Shown: positions 9,316 to 17,701 of the stretch, piece by piece
How positions within the stretch are numbered: the first letter of the stretch is position 1
How the letters are laid out: each line of letters begins with the position of its first letter
The notes under the pieces: model-generated
The model's database searches: none
What the model was told of the DNA's origin: nothing
The model's input: only the letters and a program-made list of their open reading frames with translations
Program-made: the position numbers and the translations under genes
NCBI RefSeq assembly: GCF_015865035.1
Contig: NZ_JADZGI010000001.1
Location: 2,793,628 to 2,857,627, forward strand
Length of the DNA: 64,000 bases
Direction: 5' to 3'
DNA from: Novosphingobium aureum
Lineage (GTDB): Bacteria > Pseudomonadota > Alphaproteobacteria > Sphingomonadales > Sphingomonadaceae

Positions 9316-10089
9316 ATGGTAAGCAAGGTGGCTTCGGCCGGGTTCGGCCCAGTGATCAATTCCGACCGCGTCAGCCGCGCAGAGCAGATAGCCCGAGCCA
9401 TACTCGAACGCATCGAGCGGCGCGAACTCAAGGTGGGAGACAAGCTCCCGCCCGAAAGCGCCCTCGCCCAGCATTTCGGCGTCAGCCGTGCCGCCGTGCG
9501 CGAAGCGATCGCCAGGCTGCGTGCGGAGGGCCGGGTCGAGACGATCCAGGGCAGCGGAGCCTACGTGCGCGATCCCGCCATGCTCAGCGACGGGCTCGAT
9601 GCGACCACCCGGCACTCCGTCAAATCCCTGCTCGACCTCATCGCCGTTCGCCGCGTGATGGAAGCGGAAATAGCCGAATTGGCGGCCCGCAGCCGCACCC
9701 CTGACCAGCTTGCGGCAATCGAAGCAGCCTGGGACCGCCTGTGCGCAGCCGAAGAGGCCAACGAGGACGGTATTGCCGAAGACACTGCGTTTCATGCCGC
9801 AATCGCTGCGGCCAGCGGCAACACCTACTGGCTGAAGCTGACAGAAGTACTCTCGCGCAACGTCGCGATCGGCATCGGTGTGACCCGCGTCAACGAGGCG
9901 CGCCGCAAGGATTTCTCCGCCGAGGTGAAGAGCGAGCATCACGCGCTGCTCGAGGCCCTGCGTGCCGGAGATCCGCTGGCGGCTCGCGCCGCGGCCATCC
10001 GGCACCTGGATCGTGCAGCCGACCGCATACGCTCTGCGGAAGAGGAATTCTGGCAGTCGAACGGGGCTGCGGTCCGCAACCTGGCCTGA
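9316..10089 (+). CDS. GntR-family (FadR subfamily) transcriptional regulator
   Basis: A 257-residue regulator. The winged-helix domain (about residues 20-85) carries KLPPESALAQHFGVSRAAVREA and the wing sequence RVETIQGSGAYVRD. The all-helical FCD effector domain fills the rest, with His and Asp/Asn metal- and ligand-binding positions (DTAFHAAIAAASGN, EHHALLEAL). FCD members typically sense small organic acids or sugar acids. It lies 43 bases after the MFS gene. It probably controls this island and its divergent otnK operon. Confidence 0.87.
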   Translation: MVSKVASAGFGPVINSDRVSRAEQIARAILERIERRELKVGDKLPPESALAQHFGVSRAAVREAIARLRAEGRVETIQGSGAYVRDPAMLSDGLDATTRHSVKSLLDLIAVRRVMEAEIAELAARSRTPDQLAAIEAAWDRLCAAEEANEDGIAEDTAFHAAIAAASGNTYWLKLTEVLSRNVAIGIGVTRVNEARRKDFSAEVKSEHHALLEALRAGDPLAARAAAIRHLDRAADRIRSAEEEFWQSNGAAVRNLA

Positions 10090-10237
10090 ACCTCGCACCC
10101 CGCTATTCGCCGCGCCCTCGGGCGCTCGGGCCAGCCGTGTCCCACGATGCGAGACGCCCGCCTCGCTTCCTTTGCCCACGCAAGGCCAAACCACCTAGGA
10201 TCGCGCAAGAAGCTGACGCTCTTGCGGAGACCCACCT

Positions 10238-11017
10238 TTGCCACGCCTTGCCGCCAACCTAACCATGATGTTCACCGAGTTGCCGTTCCTCGAACGCTTC
10301 GCAGCGGCATCGCAAGCCGGCTTCAAAGCCGTCGAGTTCCTCGCCCCCTACGACTTCACTGCCGAGGAGGTCGCCCTTCAGGCGCGCGCAGCACAGGTCG
10401 AGGTGGTTCTTTTCAATTGTCCGCCCGGGGACTGGGCCTCGGGTGAACGCGGCCTCGGCGCCCTGCCGGACAGGGTCGACGAATGCAGGCGCGGCATCGA
10501 CACCGCCATCGAGTATGCACTCGCTCTCGACTGCCCGCGCCTGCACCTCATGGCCGGGAAGCCCGGCGCGCAGACCGACCCGAACCGGGCGCGCGAGACC
10601 ATGATCGCAAACCTGCGCTACGCCGCCGACGCGGCAAACCTGCACGCCATCGACATCATGCTCGAACCAATCAACACCCGCGTGGACATCCCCGGCTACT
10701 TCTATGCGACCTGCGGGCAGGCTCTCGACATTGCCGATGCAGCAGGTCGCGAGAACGTAAAGCTGCAATACGACATCTATCACATGCAGATCATGGAGGG
10801 TGATCTCGCCCGCTCGATCGCCCGCCACCTGCCGCGCATCGGGCACGTCCAGCTGGCCGACAATCCCGGTCGTCACGAACCAGGCACCGGGGAGATCAAC
10901 TACCCTTGGCTCCTGAACTACCTCGACGATGCGGGCTACGATGGCTGGATCGGCTGCGAATATGCGCCTGCCGCGGGCACCGTGGCGGGGCTCGGCTGGG
11001 CCGCGCCGTACCTGTGA
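10238..11017 (+). CDS. hyi: Hydroxypyruvate isomerase / 2-oxo-tetronate isomerase
   Basis: A TIM-barrel isomerase of 259 residues (Hyi/OtnI family). Key conserved blocks are ANLTMMFTE, VEFLAPYDF, GDWASGERG, the metal ligand Glu in DIMLEPIN, YDIYHMQ and HVQLADNPGRHEPGTGEIN. The start is an unusual TTG with GGAGA at 10226-10230, seven bases away; starting there gives the family N-terminus MPRLAANLTMMF. Sequence alone does not separate hydroxypyruvate isomerase from the 2-oxo-tetronate isomerase OtnI. Both jobs are needed here: OtnI links DenD to OtnK, and Hyi links to the next gene, glxR. Confidence 0.88.
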   Translation: MPRLAANLTMMFTELPFLERFAAASQAGFKAVEFLAPYDFTAEEVALQARAAQVEVVLFNCPPGDWASGERGLGALPDRVDECRRGIDTAIEYALALDCPRLHLMAGKPGAQTDPNRARETMIANLRYAADAANLHAIDIMLEPINTRVDIPGYFYATCGQALDIADAAGRENVKLQYDIYHMQIMEGDLARSIARHLPRIGHVQLADNPGRHEPGTGEINYPWLLNYLDDAGYDGWIGCEYAPAAGTVAGLGWAAPYL

Positions 11018-11051
11018 CGCGGCACCCGAACATGCAACTGGAGACTACCCT

Positions 11052-11936
11052 ATGAAAATCGGATTCATCGGCGCTGGCATCATGGGTGCCCCGATGGCCG
11101 CGCACCTGCAGGCCGCCGGGCATGAACTGGTCCTTCTGCAACACCGCTCGCCTCTTCCTGCGAACCTCCTTGACGGGGGGGCAACACCGGCTGCGAGCGC
11201 GCGCGAGGTCGCTCAGGCCAGCGACCTCGTCATCCTCATGCTGCCCGACACGCCGGACGTCGAGGCCGTGCTGTTCGGGGCCGATGGCGTCGGCGAGGGC
11301 CTGTCCAAAGGCAAGACCGTAATCGACATGAGCTCGATCGACCCGATCGCGACCAAGGGATTTGCCGAGAAGGTCGCGGCGCTCGGCTGTGATTACGTCG
11401 ACGCCCCGGTCTCCGGCGGCGAGGTAGGTGCCAAGGCCGCGTCGCTGACGATTATGGTGGGGGCTGACGAGCCGGTCTTCGAAAGGGTCCGCCCGCTGTT
11501 CGAACTGATGGGCAAGAACATCACCCTGATCGGCCCGGCCAGTTCGGGGCAGATTGCCAAGGTCGCGAACCAGATCATCGTCGCCCTCAACATTGAAGCC
11601 GTATCCGAAGCCCTGGTATTCGCCGCCAAGGCCGGTGCGGATCCGGCGCGCGTGCGCGAGGCGCTCATGGGCGGTTTCGCATCGAGCCGAATTCTCGAGG
11701 TGCACGGCCAGCGCATGCTCGATCGCACCTTCGATCCCGGCTTCCGTATTCGCCTCCATCAAAAGGACCTCTCGCTCGCGATCGACAGTGCCCGCAAGCT
11801 CGGTCTTGCCCTTCCGGCGACCGCGAACGCGCAGCAACTGTTCTCCGCCTGCGTGGCGCAAGGTGGTGCCGACTGGGACCACAGCGCCATGGTCAAGGCG
11901 ATCGAGACGCTCGCCGCCCAGCCGCTGGGTGCGTGA
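11052..11936 (+). CDS. glxR: 2-hydroxy-3-oxopropionate (tartronate semialdehyde) reductase
   Basis: A beta-hydroxyacid dehydrogenase of 294 residues. The N-terminal NAD(P) motif GFIGAGIMGAPM, the substrate motif DAPVSGGEVGAK, and the catalytic Lys block KVANQIIVALNIEAVSEAL are all intact. The run GGFASSRILEVHG is very close to E. coli GlxR/GarR as I remember them. It reduces tartronate semialdehyde to D-glycerate in the cytosol. A longer upstream ORF exists, but GGAGA at 11040-11044 supports this ATG. An L-threonate dehydrogenase (LtnD) role is possible given the tetronate context but less likely on motif similarity. Confidence 0.87.
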   Translation: MKIGFIGAGIMGAPMAAHLQAAGHELVLLQHRSPLPANLLDGGATPAASAREVAQASDLVILMLPDTPDVEAVLFGADGVGEGLSKGKTVIDMSSIDPIATKGFAEKVAALGCDYVDAPVSGGEVGAKAASLTIMVGADEPVFERVRPLFELMGKNITLIGPASSGQIAKVANQIIVALNIEAVSEALVFAAKAGADPARVREALMGGFASSRILEVHGQRMLDRTFDPGFRIRLHQKDLSLAIDSARKLGLALPATANAQQLFSACVAQGGADWDHSAMVKAIETLAAQPLGA

Positions 11937-12796
11937 TGCGCGCGGTCCGTCTGGTCCTAGCGGGGTGTGCCCTCCAACTCACCGCGTGTGCAGGGCCGGT
12001 CGGACCGCCACCCGCCCCGCAGGTCTCGACAGTCGGCCGGACCTGGATCGACGAGGTGATCGCGGCGGACCACAGTTCGAAGGGCTTTCCCGCCTATTCG
12101 ACACGCGAGCCCGGCGCGACGCTGCCACAGGCCTATGCCGTGCAGCGCAGCCTGGTCCTGCGACACTATGGCGGCGCTGGCGGCATCGGTGGCTACAAGG
12201 GCGGCTTTTCCAGCAGCCCGGCCATGGACCGTTTCGGGATCGACCGCCCAGCGCTGGGCGCCCTGCCTGCAAAAGGCCGCCTTCGTGCGCCCTATCTGCT
12301 CAGGCTCGCCGATTTCCGCAGGCTGGTTGTCGAATGCGAGCTGGGATTCGAGCTCGCCCACGACGTGACTGAACGGGTCGACGACGAGGCGCAGGTCAGG
12401 GCCCTCGTTGCCAGCATCGGGCCAGCAGTCGAATTGCCCGACGTGAGGGTGACGGGGGCGGACCTCTCGCTCGTCGATCACATCTCGGCGAATATCAGCG
12501 CGGCGCGCTTCATCTTCGAGCCGCTCGTCAAACCCGATGCAGCAGCCGACATCAACGCCATCATGAGCCAGCTTGAGCGCGACGGTATCACGGTCGGAAC
12601 GGGCGGTGCCCGCTTGGCTTTCGGCGATCAGTGGGCCGCCTTGCGATCCATCCTGAACACGGCCCTCGAGCAGGGTTATCGCCCAAGCGCGGGAGACGTG
12701 ATCTTGACCGGAGCCCTGGTGCAGGCTGAAGCAGAAAAAGGACACTATGTCGCGCACTTCGACAATCTCGGCAAAATCGAGTTCGCGGTGCGCTAG
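11936..12796 (+). CDS. FAH-fold 2-keto-4-pentenoate hydratase-like lipoprotein
   Basis: A 286-residue protein with the MhpD/fumarylacetoacetate-hydrolase fold. Conserved positions are present: Lys in GGYKGGFSS, the E-x-E metal pair in ECELGFE, Glu in GPAVELPDVR, and GDVILTGA near the C-terminus. Unusually it begins with a bacterial lipoprotein signal, MRAVRLVLAGCALQLTAC, whose LTAC lipobox fits signal peptidase II. The ATG overlaps the glxR stop (TGATG); a GTG one codon earlier is also possible. It sits in the sugar-acid operon, so it may hydrate or cleave a dicarboxylic intermediate in the periplasm, or be a non-enzymatic binding protein. Substrate unknown. Confidence 0.72.
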   Translation: MRAVRLVLAGCALQLTACAGPVGPPPAPQVSTVGRTWIDEVIAADHSSKGFPAYSTREPGATLPQAYAVQRSLVLRHYGGAGGIGGYKGGFSSSPAMDRFGIDRPALGALPAKGRLRAPYLLRLADFRRLVVECELGFELAHDVTERVDDEAQVRALVASIGPAVELPDVRVTGADLSLVDHISANISAARFIFEPLVKPDAAADINAIMSQLERDGITVGTGGARLAFGDQWAALRSILNTALEQGYRPSAGDVILTGALVQAEAEKGHYVAHFDNLGKIEFAVR

Positions 12797-12815
12797 CAAG
12801 CTCAGGCAGGATTTG

Positions 12816-14081
12816 ATGGCAGACAGGATCGAACTCGTCCGGGAGATGTTCGCAGCCGGCCTCAAGGCGGTTTCAGCCGGAGTGTGCCTGCCTGCCCACC
12901 TGCCAGCGGCAACGGCGGGACGCACGCTGATCCTCGCGATAGGCAAGGCTGCCGCGACCATGGCGCGTGAGGCCGCAGCGCGCATGGAAGGGCGTCACGA
13001 CACGATTGTCCTGACCCGCTATGGTCATTCCCTCCCCCTTGACGACCTGCCCCCTGCAGCGCGGGTCTTCGAAGCGGGCCATCCCCTCCCAGACGAGCAT
13101 GGGCTCAACGCAACCGGGGAAATCCTCGAGGAAGTGCGCAAGCTGACAGCGGACGATCAGCTCCTGATGCTCATCTCGGGCGGTGCCTCGGCGCTGCTGA
13201 CGATGCCCGCTCCAGGGCTCGTGCTCGACGACAAGAAGGCGATGACCCGAGCACTGCTGGCCTGTGGCGCCTCGATTTCCGAGATAAACTGCGTGCGAAC
13301 GCATCTGTCGCAAATAAAGGGAGGGCGCCTCGCACTTGCTGCGCATCCTGCCAAAGTCGTTACACTGGCCATGTCCGACATACCCGGCGACGACATCGCG
13401 CTCGTCGGGTCGGGTCCGACAATCGCCGACCGCACGAAACTGGCCGACGCGAAGCATATCCTCGACATTTACAAGATCCCCTGCCCCCCACAGGTGCGTG
13501 CGGCGCTGGATGATGAGGGCAACGAGACGCCCTTCGCCGGTTCTCCCGGCCTGTCAGGCGCTACGACCCGCATCGTCGCGCGGTCGCGAATGGCGCTCGA
13601 AGCAGCGGGCGAGATTGCGCATGCGGCAGGATACACACCGATCTATCTGGGCGACGGGATCGAAGGCGATGCCGGTGAACTGGGGACAGTCCATGCAGCC
13701 CTCGCCCTGCACTACGCAGGCAAGGGTGGGCGTTACGCATTGCTCTCGGGTGGGGAAACCACGGTCATCGTGCGCAATCCCAACGGCCGCGGCGGTCGCA
13801 ACCAGGAGTATCTCCTCAGTCTCGCGCTATCGCTCGACGGGGCTGCGGGAATCTTCGCACTCGCCTGCGACACTGACGGTATCGACGGCACGCAGGACAA
13901 CGCTGGCGCCTGCATCTCGCCAACCACACTTCGCCGCGCTGGAACCTTGGGTCAGTCTGCAATGGCCGCGCTCAACGCCAACCGCAGCTATGATTTCTTC
14001 GAGGCTCTGGGCGATCTGGTCATGACCGGTCCGACGCGCACGAACGTAAACGACATCCGCATCATTCTCGTGGATCGCTGA
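12816..14081 (+). CDS. gckA: Glycerate 2-kinase (GckA/TtuD, MOFRL family)
   Basis: A 421-residue enzyme with the DUF4147 N-terminal domain (AIGKAAATMAREA, LMLISGGASALL, KVVTLAMSDIPGDD) and the C-terminal MOFRL motif region (GRGGRNQEYLLSLAL, ACDTDGIDGTQDNAGA). Family members phosphorylate D-glycerate to 2-phosphoglycerate; older names are hydroxypyruvate reductase TtuD. The start is set by similarity to the family length; an ORF extension upstream overlaps the previous gene. It completes the route hydroxypyruvate, tartronate semialdehyde, glycerate, 2-phosphoglycerate encoded by hyi-glxR-gckA. Confidence 0.9.
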   Translation: MADRIELVREMFAAGLKAVSAGVCLPAHLPAATAGRTLILAIGKAAATMAREAAARMEGRHDTIVLTRYGHSLPLDDLPPAARVFEAGHPLPDEHGLNATGEILEEVRKLTADDQLLMLISGGASALLTMPAPGLVLDDKKAMTRALLACGASISEINCVRTHLSQIKGGRLALAAHPAKVVTLAMSDIPGDDIALVGSGPTIADRTKLADAKHILDIYKIPCPPQVRAALDDEGNETPFAGSPGLSGATTRIVARSRMALEAAGEIAHAAGYTPIYLGDGIEGDAGELGTVHAALALHYAGKGGRYALLSGGETTVIVRNPNGRGGRNQEYLLSLALSLDGAAGIFALACDTDGIDGTQDNAGACISPTTLRRAGTLGQSAMAALNANRSYDFFEALGDLVMTGPTRTNVNDIRIILVDR

Positions 14082-14124
14082 GAAAATTGCCGACCTAGTA
14101 CAAACGACAGGCCCAAACAGGCAC

Positions 14125-14180
14125 GGCAAATTTGCCTTACAACCTGATGAATGTTAGCCATCCGACGCATATAATATAAT
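14125..14180 (+). promoter_or_regulatory. Upstream region of iclR-type gene: palindrome and -10 boxes
   Basis: A 12-bp perfect palindrome, GGCAAATTTGCC, lies at 14125-14136. Two overlapping perfect TATAAT hexamers lie at 14170-14175 and 14175-14180, in an AT-rich pocket. No good -35 box is at the standard distance, which fits an activated or autoregulated promoter. The regulator gene starts at 14201. Confidence 0.45.
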
Positions 14181-14200
14181 GACATCGGGAGAGAGCTGCC

Positions 14201-14989
14201 GTGAAGGAGAGCAAGGCTATCGACGCCGACCGTCTGGGGCGCGTCCAATCGCTCGTACGCGCATTCGGAATTCTGGACGAACTGGGGGCGGCAAACGGCA
14301 TGACCCTCAGCGAGCTGGCGCACCTGGTGGGCCTGCCCAAGTCTACCGCGCATCGTCTGCTCACCACGATGGAGACCCTCGAATATGTCCAGTTCGACAG
14401 GGAAACCTGTCACTGGTCGGTAGGTGTCGGGGCTTTCCGCACCGGGTCCGCCTTCGCCCAGACCTCCAGCCTTGAAAAGGTCGGGCGAGGCATCATGCGC
14501 TCGCTCGTCCTGGAGGTGAACCACAGCGTCAATCTGTGCGTGCCGCGTTCACACGCAATTTTCTATCTCAAGCAGGTCGAACCACGCGGTGGCTGGCCGA
14601 CGGCGGCACGGGAGGGCGTGTCCCTGCCCATGTACAGTACCGCCGCGGGCAAGGCGATCATGGCCTGCTGGACTGAGAACGAACTGGACGCCTATTTCGA
14701 AAAGCGCGAACTCGTGCAGCGCACGCATCGCACGATCGGCAATCGCGATTCCATGCGACGCGAGCTGGGCATGATCCTTGAGCGGGGATACGCGATCGAC
14801 GACGAGGAACAGGCCGACGGGACACGCTGCGTGGCCTCTGTCCTCACGGATCGGATCGGGCAGCCACGCGGAGCGCTATCGATCTCCGACGCCAGCTCTC
14901 GCCTGAAGCAGGCCCATTTCAGCGATATCGGCCCAATCGTCGCGAGTGCCGCGAAGAGGATCAGCTTGCAGGTCTCTCACATAGGCTGA
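14201..14989 (+). CDS. IclR-family transcriptional regulator
   Basis: A 262-residue protein with the N-terminal winged helix (RVQSLVRAFGILDEL, ELAHLVGLPKSTAHRLLTTM) and the C-terminal IclR effector domain (PMYSTAAGKAIMA, then YAIDDEEQADGTRCVA). The start codon is GTG with GGGAGAGAG upstream. IclR regulators commonly govern breakdown of glyoxylate, protocatechuate and sugar acids. This is the second regulator of the island, next to gckA, and probably serves the C3 branch, though that is inference. Confidence 0.88.
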   Translation: MKESKAIDADRLGRVQSLVRAFGILDELGAANGMTLSELAHLVGLPKSTAHRLLTTMETLEYVQFDRETCHWSVGVGAFRTGSAFAQTSSLEKVGRGIMRSLVLEVNHSVNLCVPRSHAIFYLKQVEPRGGWPTAAREGVSLPMYSTAAGKAIMACWTENELDAYFEKRELVQRTHRTIGNRDSMRRELGMILERGYAIDDEEQADGTRCVASVLTDRIGQPRGALSISDASSRLKQAHFSDIGPIVASAAKRISLQVSHIG

Positions 14990-15173
14990 CGCCTGATTCT
15001 CCTTCGACCTGCTCTGCCCCTCAGGCGGCCTTCTTTGGCAGGCCGTGACGGGACCGAGGCTGCGCGAGCGTACCGTCGAGATCGATCGCAAAATCGCCAT
15101 CTGACCATGACCGCAAACTCTGGTCGAGCGCGAAGTGCTCCCCGCTCACCTGCGCCAGAAATGTTGGAAAAGG

Positions 15174-15249
15174 TGGTGAGCCCTGCTGGGTTCGAACCAG
15201 CGACCTACTGATTAAAAGTCAGTTGCTCTACCGACTGAGCTAAGGGCCC
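15174..15249 (-). tRNA. tRNA-Lys (TTT)
   Basis: A 76-base tRNA with genomically encoded CCA (complement of 15174-15176). Acceptor stem GGGCCCT pairs with AGGGCTC with one G-U. D-arm GCTCAGTCGGTAGAGC, anticodon loop CTTTTAA with anticodon TTT, and T-arm with GGTTCGAACC are all present. Confidence 0.97.
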
Positions 15250-15278
15250 CCGTGCCGCGAACGGGCATTGGTGAAGGC

Positions 15279-15791
15279 TCACCTAGGGCGATGACGGGGC
15301 TTGGTCAAGCGGGCTGATAAGTGTCTTGTTGTTAGTCCCGAAAGCGGGTCGCGCCAGTCGCCTGCGATGCTGACAGCGGGGCGCAGCACGAAGTCGCGCT
15401 CCCGGAAAGAGGGATGCGGCACGATCACGGCGTGTTCGCCGTCATCGCTGGCCCAGGCGCCACCCTTCCACAGCACGATATCGAGATCGAGCACGCGCGA
15501 GCGCCATTCGCCGCCACGGCGTTTTCTGCCGAATAGCGCTTCGATTTCAAGCAGCTGTGCCATGTACGCATCGGGCGCGAGGGCGGTTTCGACAAGGGCA
15601 GCGGCATTGCAGTACTCGCGCTTCGAGGGTCCGAGCGGAGCCGAGCGCAGGATCGGCGAGCGAGCGAGAACGACGTCGCCCCCTTCGTCCAGCGCCGCAA
15701 AGGCAGCCTCGAGGACCTTGCGCGGCGAACCGTGCGCCGCGTGACGCATGTTCGAGCCGAGCGCGACAAGATAGCAATGCCGGTCGCTCAC
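15279..15791 (-). CDS. folK: 2-amino-4-hydroxy-6-hydroxymethyldihydropteridine pyrophosphokinase (HPPK)
   Basis: A 170-residue folate-synthesis enzyme that transfers pyrophosphate from ATP to 6-hydroxymethyl-dihydropterin. It shows the N-terminal YLVALGSN, the EIEALFGRKR segment, the HPPK signature SRVLDLDIVLW with the two magnesium Asp residues, and VPHPSFRERDFVLRP. The start is a GTG just 13 bases after the aguB stop, giving normal family length; longer open sequence upstream is the aguB shadow. It is probably co-transcribed with aguB. Confidence 0.92.
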   Translation of the reverse strand: MSDRHCYLVALGSNMRHAAHGSPRKVLEAAFAALDEGGDVVLARSPILRSAPLGPSKREYCNAAALVETALAPDAYMAQLLEIEALFGRKRRGGEWRSRVLDLDIVLWKGGAWASDDGEHAVIVPHPSFRERDFVLRPAVSIAGDWRDPLSGLTTRHLSARLTKPRHRPR

Positions 15792-15804
15792 CGGGCTTGG
15801 GCCC

Positions 15805-16683
15805 TCACACGTCCTGCGCGATGCGGGTATAGAGCTGCGGGCGGCGATCGCGGAAGAAGCCCATGCCCGCGCGGTGCTTGCGCGCACGCTCGAGGTCGAT
15901 GGTCGAGACCAGTACGCCGCTCTCCTTCGCACCGAATTCGGCGGTATAGTCGCCCCACTCGTCGGTGATGAAGGAGTGGCCGTAGAAGGTCTGCTCGGTG
16001 CCGCACTCGGTCTCGACGCCGATGCGGTTGGCTGCGATGACCGGCATGCAGTTGGAGACCGAATGGCCCACCATCGCGCGGCGCCACATGCGGCTGGTGT
16101 CGAGCGTCGCATCGTAAGGCTCGGAGCCGATGGCGGTGGGATAGAACAGCAGTTCCGCGCCCATCAGCGCCATGACCCGCGCGCACTCGGGATACCACTG
16201 GTCCCAGCACACGCCCACGCCGATGCGCACGCTCGAGCCATGGCCATCGGCCACGTCCCAGACCTTGAAGCCGTCGTTGCCGGGGCGGAAGTAGTACTTC
16301 TCCTCGTATCCCGGGCCGTCGGGGATGTGGCTCTTGCGGTAGGTCCCCATGATCTCGCCATCGGGGCCGATCATGGCGAGCGTGTTATAGTAGTGGTGCC
16401 CGTCGCGTTCGAAGAAGCTGGTCGGAATCGTGACCCCGAGCCGTGACGCAAGTGCGCGCATCGCGATGACCGAGGGATGCTCGAGCGTCGGACGCGCGAG
16501 CGCGAAGAGTTCCTCCTCCTCGGTCTTGCAGAAGTAGGGCCCCGAAAAGAGCTCTGGCGGCAGGATCACCTTCGCCCCCTTCGCAGCTGCTTCCTCGACC
16601 AGCGCGGTGACGGCGGCGATGTTCTCGGCCTCGTCCTGCGATCCGAGGGCGAGTTGAAGGGCGGCGACGGTGATCTGGCTCAT
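15805..16683 (-). CDS. aguB: N-carbamoylputrescine amidase
   Basis: A nitrilase-superfamily amidohydrolase of 292 residues with an intact catalytic triad: Glu44 (PPELFSG), Lys117 (YRKSHIPDG) and Cys159 (GVGVCWDQWYPE). The sequence EKYYFRPGNDGF and RMWRRAMVGHS are family hallmarks. It converts N-carbamoylputrescine to putrescine, CO2 and ammonia in the cytosol. The usual partner agmatine deiminase (aguA) is not in the window. It is followed by folK with a 13-base gap. Confidence 0.92.
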   Translation of the reverse strand: MSQITVAALQLALGSQDEAENIAAVTALVEEAAAKGAKVILPPELFSGPYFCKTEEEELFALARPTLEHPSVIAMRALASRLGVTIPTSFFERDGHHYYNTLAMIGPDGEIMGTYRKSHIPDGPGYEEKYYFRPGNDGFKVWDVADGHGSSVRIGVGVCWDQWYPECARVMALMGAELLFYPTAIGSEPYDATLDTSRMWRRAMVGHSVSNCMPVIAANRIGVETECGTEQTFYGHSFITDEWGDYTAEFGAKESGVLVSTIDLERARKHRAGMGFFRDRRPQLYTRIAQDV

Positions 16684-16696
16684 GCGCGCGCCTCTA

Positions 16697-17545
16697 TCAG
16701 TCCCGCTTGCGGAACAGAAGCGTCATGCGATCACTTTCGCCAATCGCTGCGTATTTCGCCTTGTCCTGATCCTTGAGCGCGTAGGTCGGCGGCAGTGTCC
16801 AAACGCCTCCGGCCCAGTCGGCGCTGTCCTTGGGATTGGCGTTGATCTCGGACTTGGAGACGAGGTCGAAGCCGTTGATCTCCATGAACTTCACGATGTC
16901 GGCCTCGCGCATGTAGCCCTTGCTGCCATCGGTGTAGGAGAACGGCGCATCGGCCTTGGCGCGATGCTGGACGACGCCGAGCATGCCACCGGGCTTGAGC
17001 AGCTTGCGCATGGTGCGCACTTCGGCATCCGCCACGTTGGCACGTGTCATGTTGTGCAGCATGCGCACCAGCACGATACGGTCGAAGGTGCCCTCCTCGC
17101 CTTCGGGGACCTTGCTCAGCGTGTAGCCCGCGAACTGAGTGGCGGGCTCACCAGAAGCCTTGGCTGCCATTTCGGCGAAACCTGCCGCCGATGCCTCGGC
17201 CTTGGCCGCACCTTCCGCGCTGTCGGGAGCGAAATAGAGGCCGACCAGCTTGCCGCTCTTGCCGAGGTAGGGCGCGAGGAAGCGGGTGTACCAGCCACCG
17301 CCGGGCGCATATTCGCCGACCTTCATGTCAGGCCGCACGCCCATGAAAGCCATCGTCTCGACCGGATGACGGAACGCATCGCGCGGCTTGTCGTCCTTGC
17401 GCGCGGGTGCATCGGCAGCCAGTTCGAGCAGGGTTTCGCAGCCCGCACAGGCAGGCGCGCCAGCGGCACTTGCCTGCGCCGAGGCGGCGGCGGGCGCGGC
17501 AGCGAGGCCCAGGGCAGTCGATAAGGTCAGCACGAAACGGCGCAT
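16697..17545 (-). CDS. Exported class I methyltransferase-like protein
   Basis: A 282-residue protein with a clear Sec signal peptide (MRRFVLTLSTALG, then AAPAAASAQA). The rest has a Rossmann methyltransferase fold: a motif I-like segment YAPGGGWYTRFLAPYLG (with three Gly), a DRIVLVRMLHNM strand, and LLKPGGMLGVVQHR. The export signal conflicts with cytosolic SAM, so the enzymatic role is uncertain. GGAGA precedes this ATG, and the 34-codon upstream extension is rejected. A CxxC pair (APACAGCETLL) sits just after the signal peptide. It ends 13 bases before aguB begins on the same strand. Confidence 0.75.
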   Translation of the reverse strand: MRRFVLTLSTALGLAAAPAAASAQASAAGAPACAGCETLLELAADAPARKDDKPRDAFRHPVETMAFMGVRPDMKVGEYAPGGGWYTRFLAPYLGKSGKLVGLYFAPDSAEGAAKAEASAAGFAEMAAKASGEPATQFAGYTLSKVPEGEEGTFDRIVLVRMLHNMTRANVADAEVRTMRKLLKPGGMLGVVQHRAKADAPFSYTDGSKGYMREADIVKFMEINGFDLVSKSEINANPKDSADWAGGVWTLPPTYALKDQDKAKYAAIGESDRMTLLFRKRD

Positions 17546-17701
17546 CACGGGGTCTCCTCTCTCGGGGGCCAGCGCCCCCTTCTCGCGGCGATTCAGGCTC
17601 GCCGCCGGCAAACCTAACTGCATGCCAGCCAATGACAAGCACGCCATGGCTCCCTATCTACCGCCAGCATTGCAAGACGAATACGAACGAGGAATTCACC
17701 A

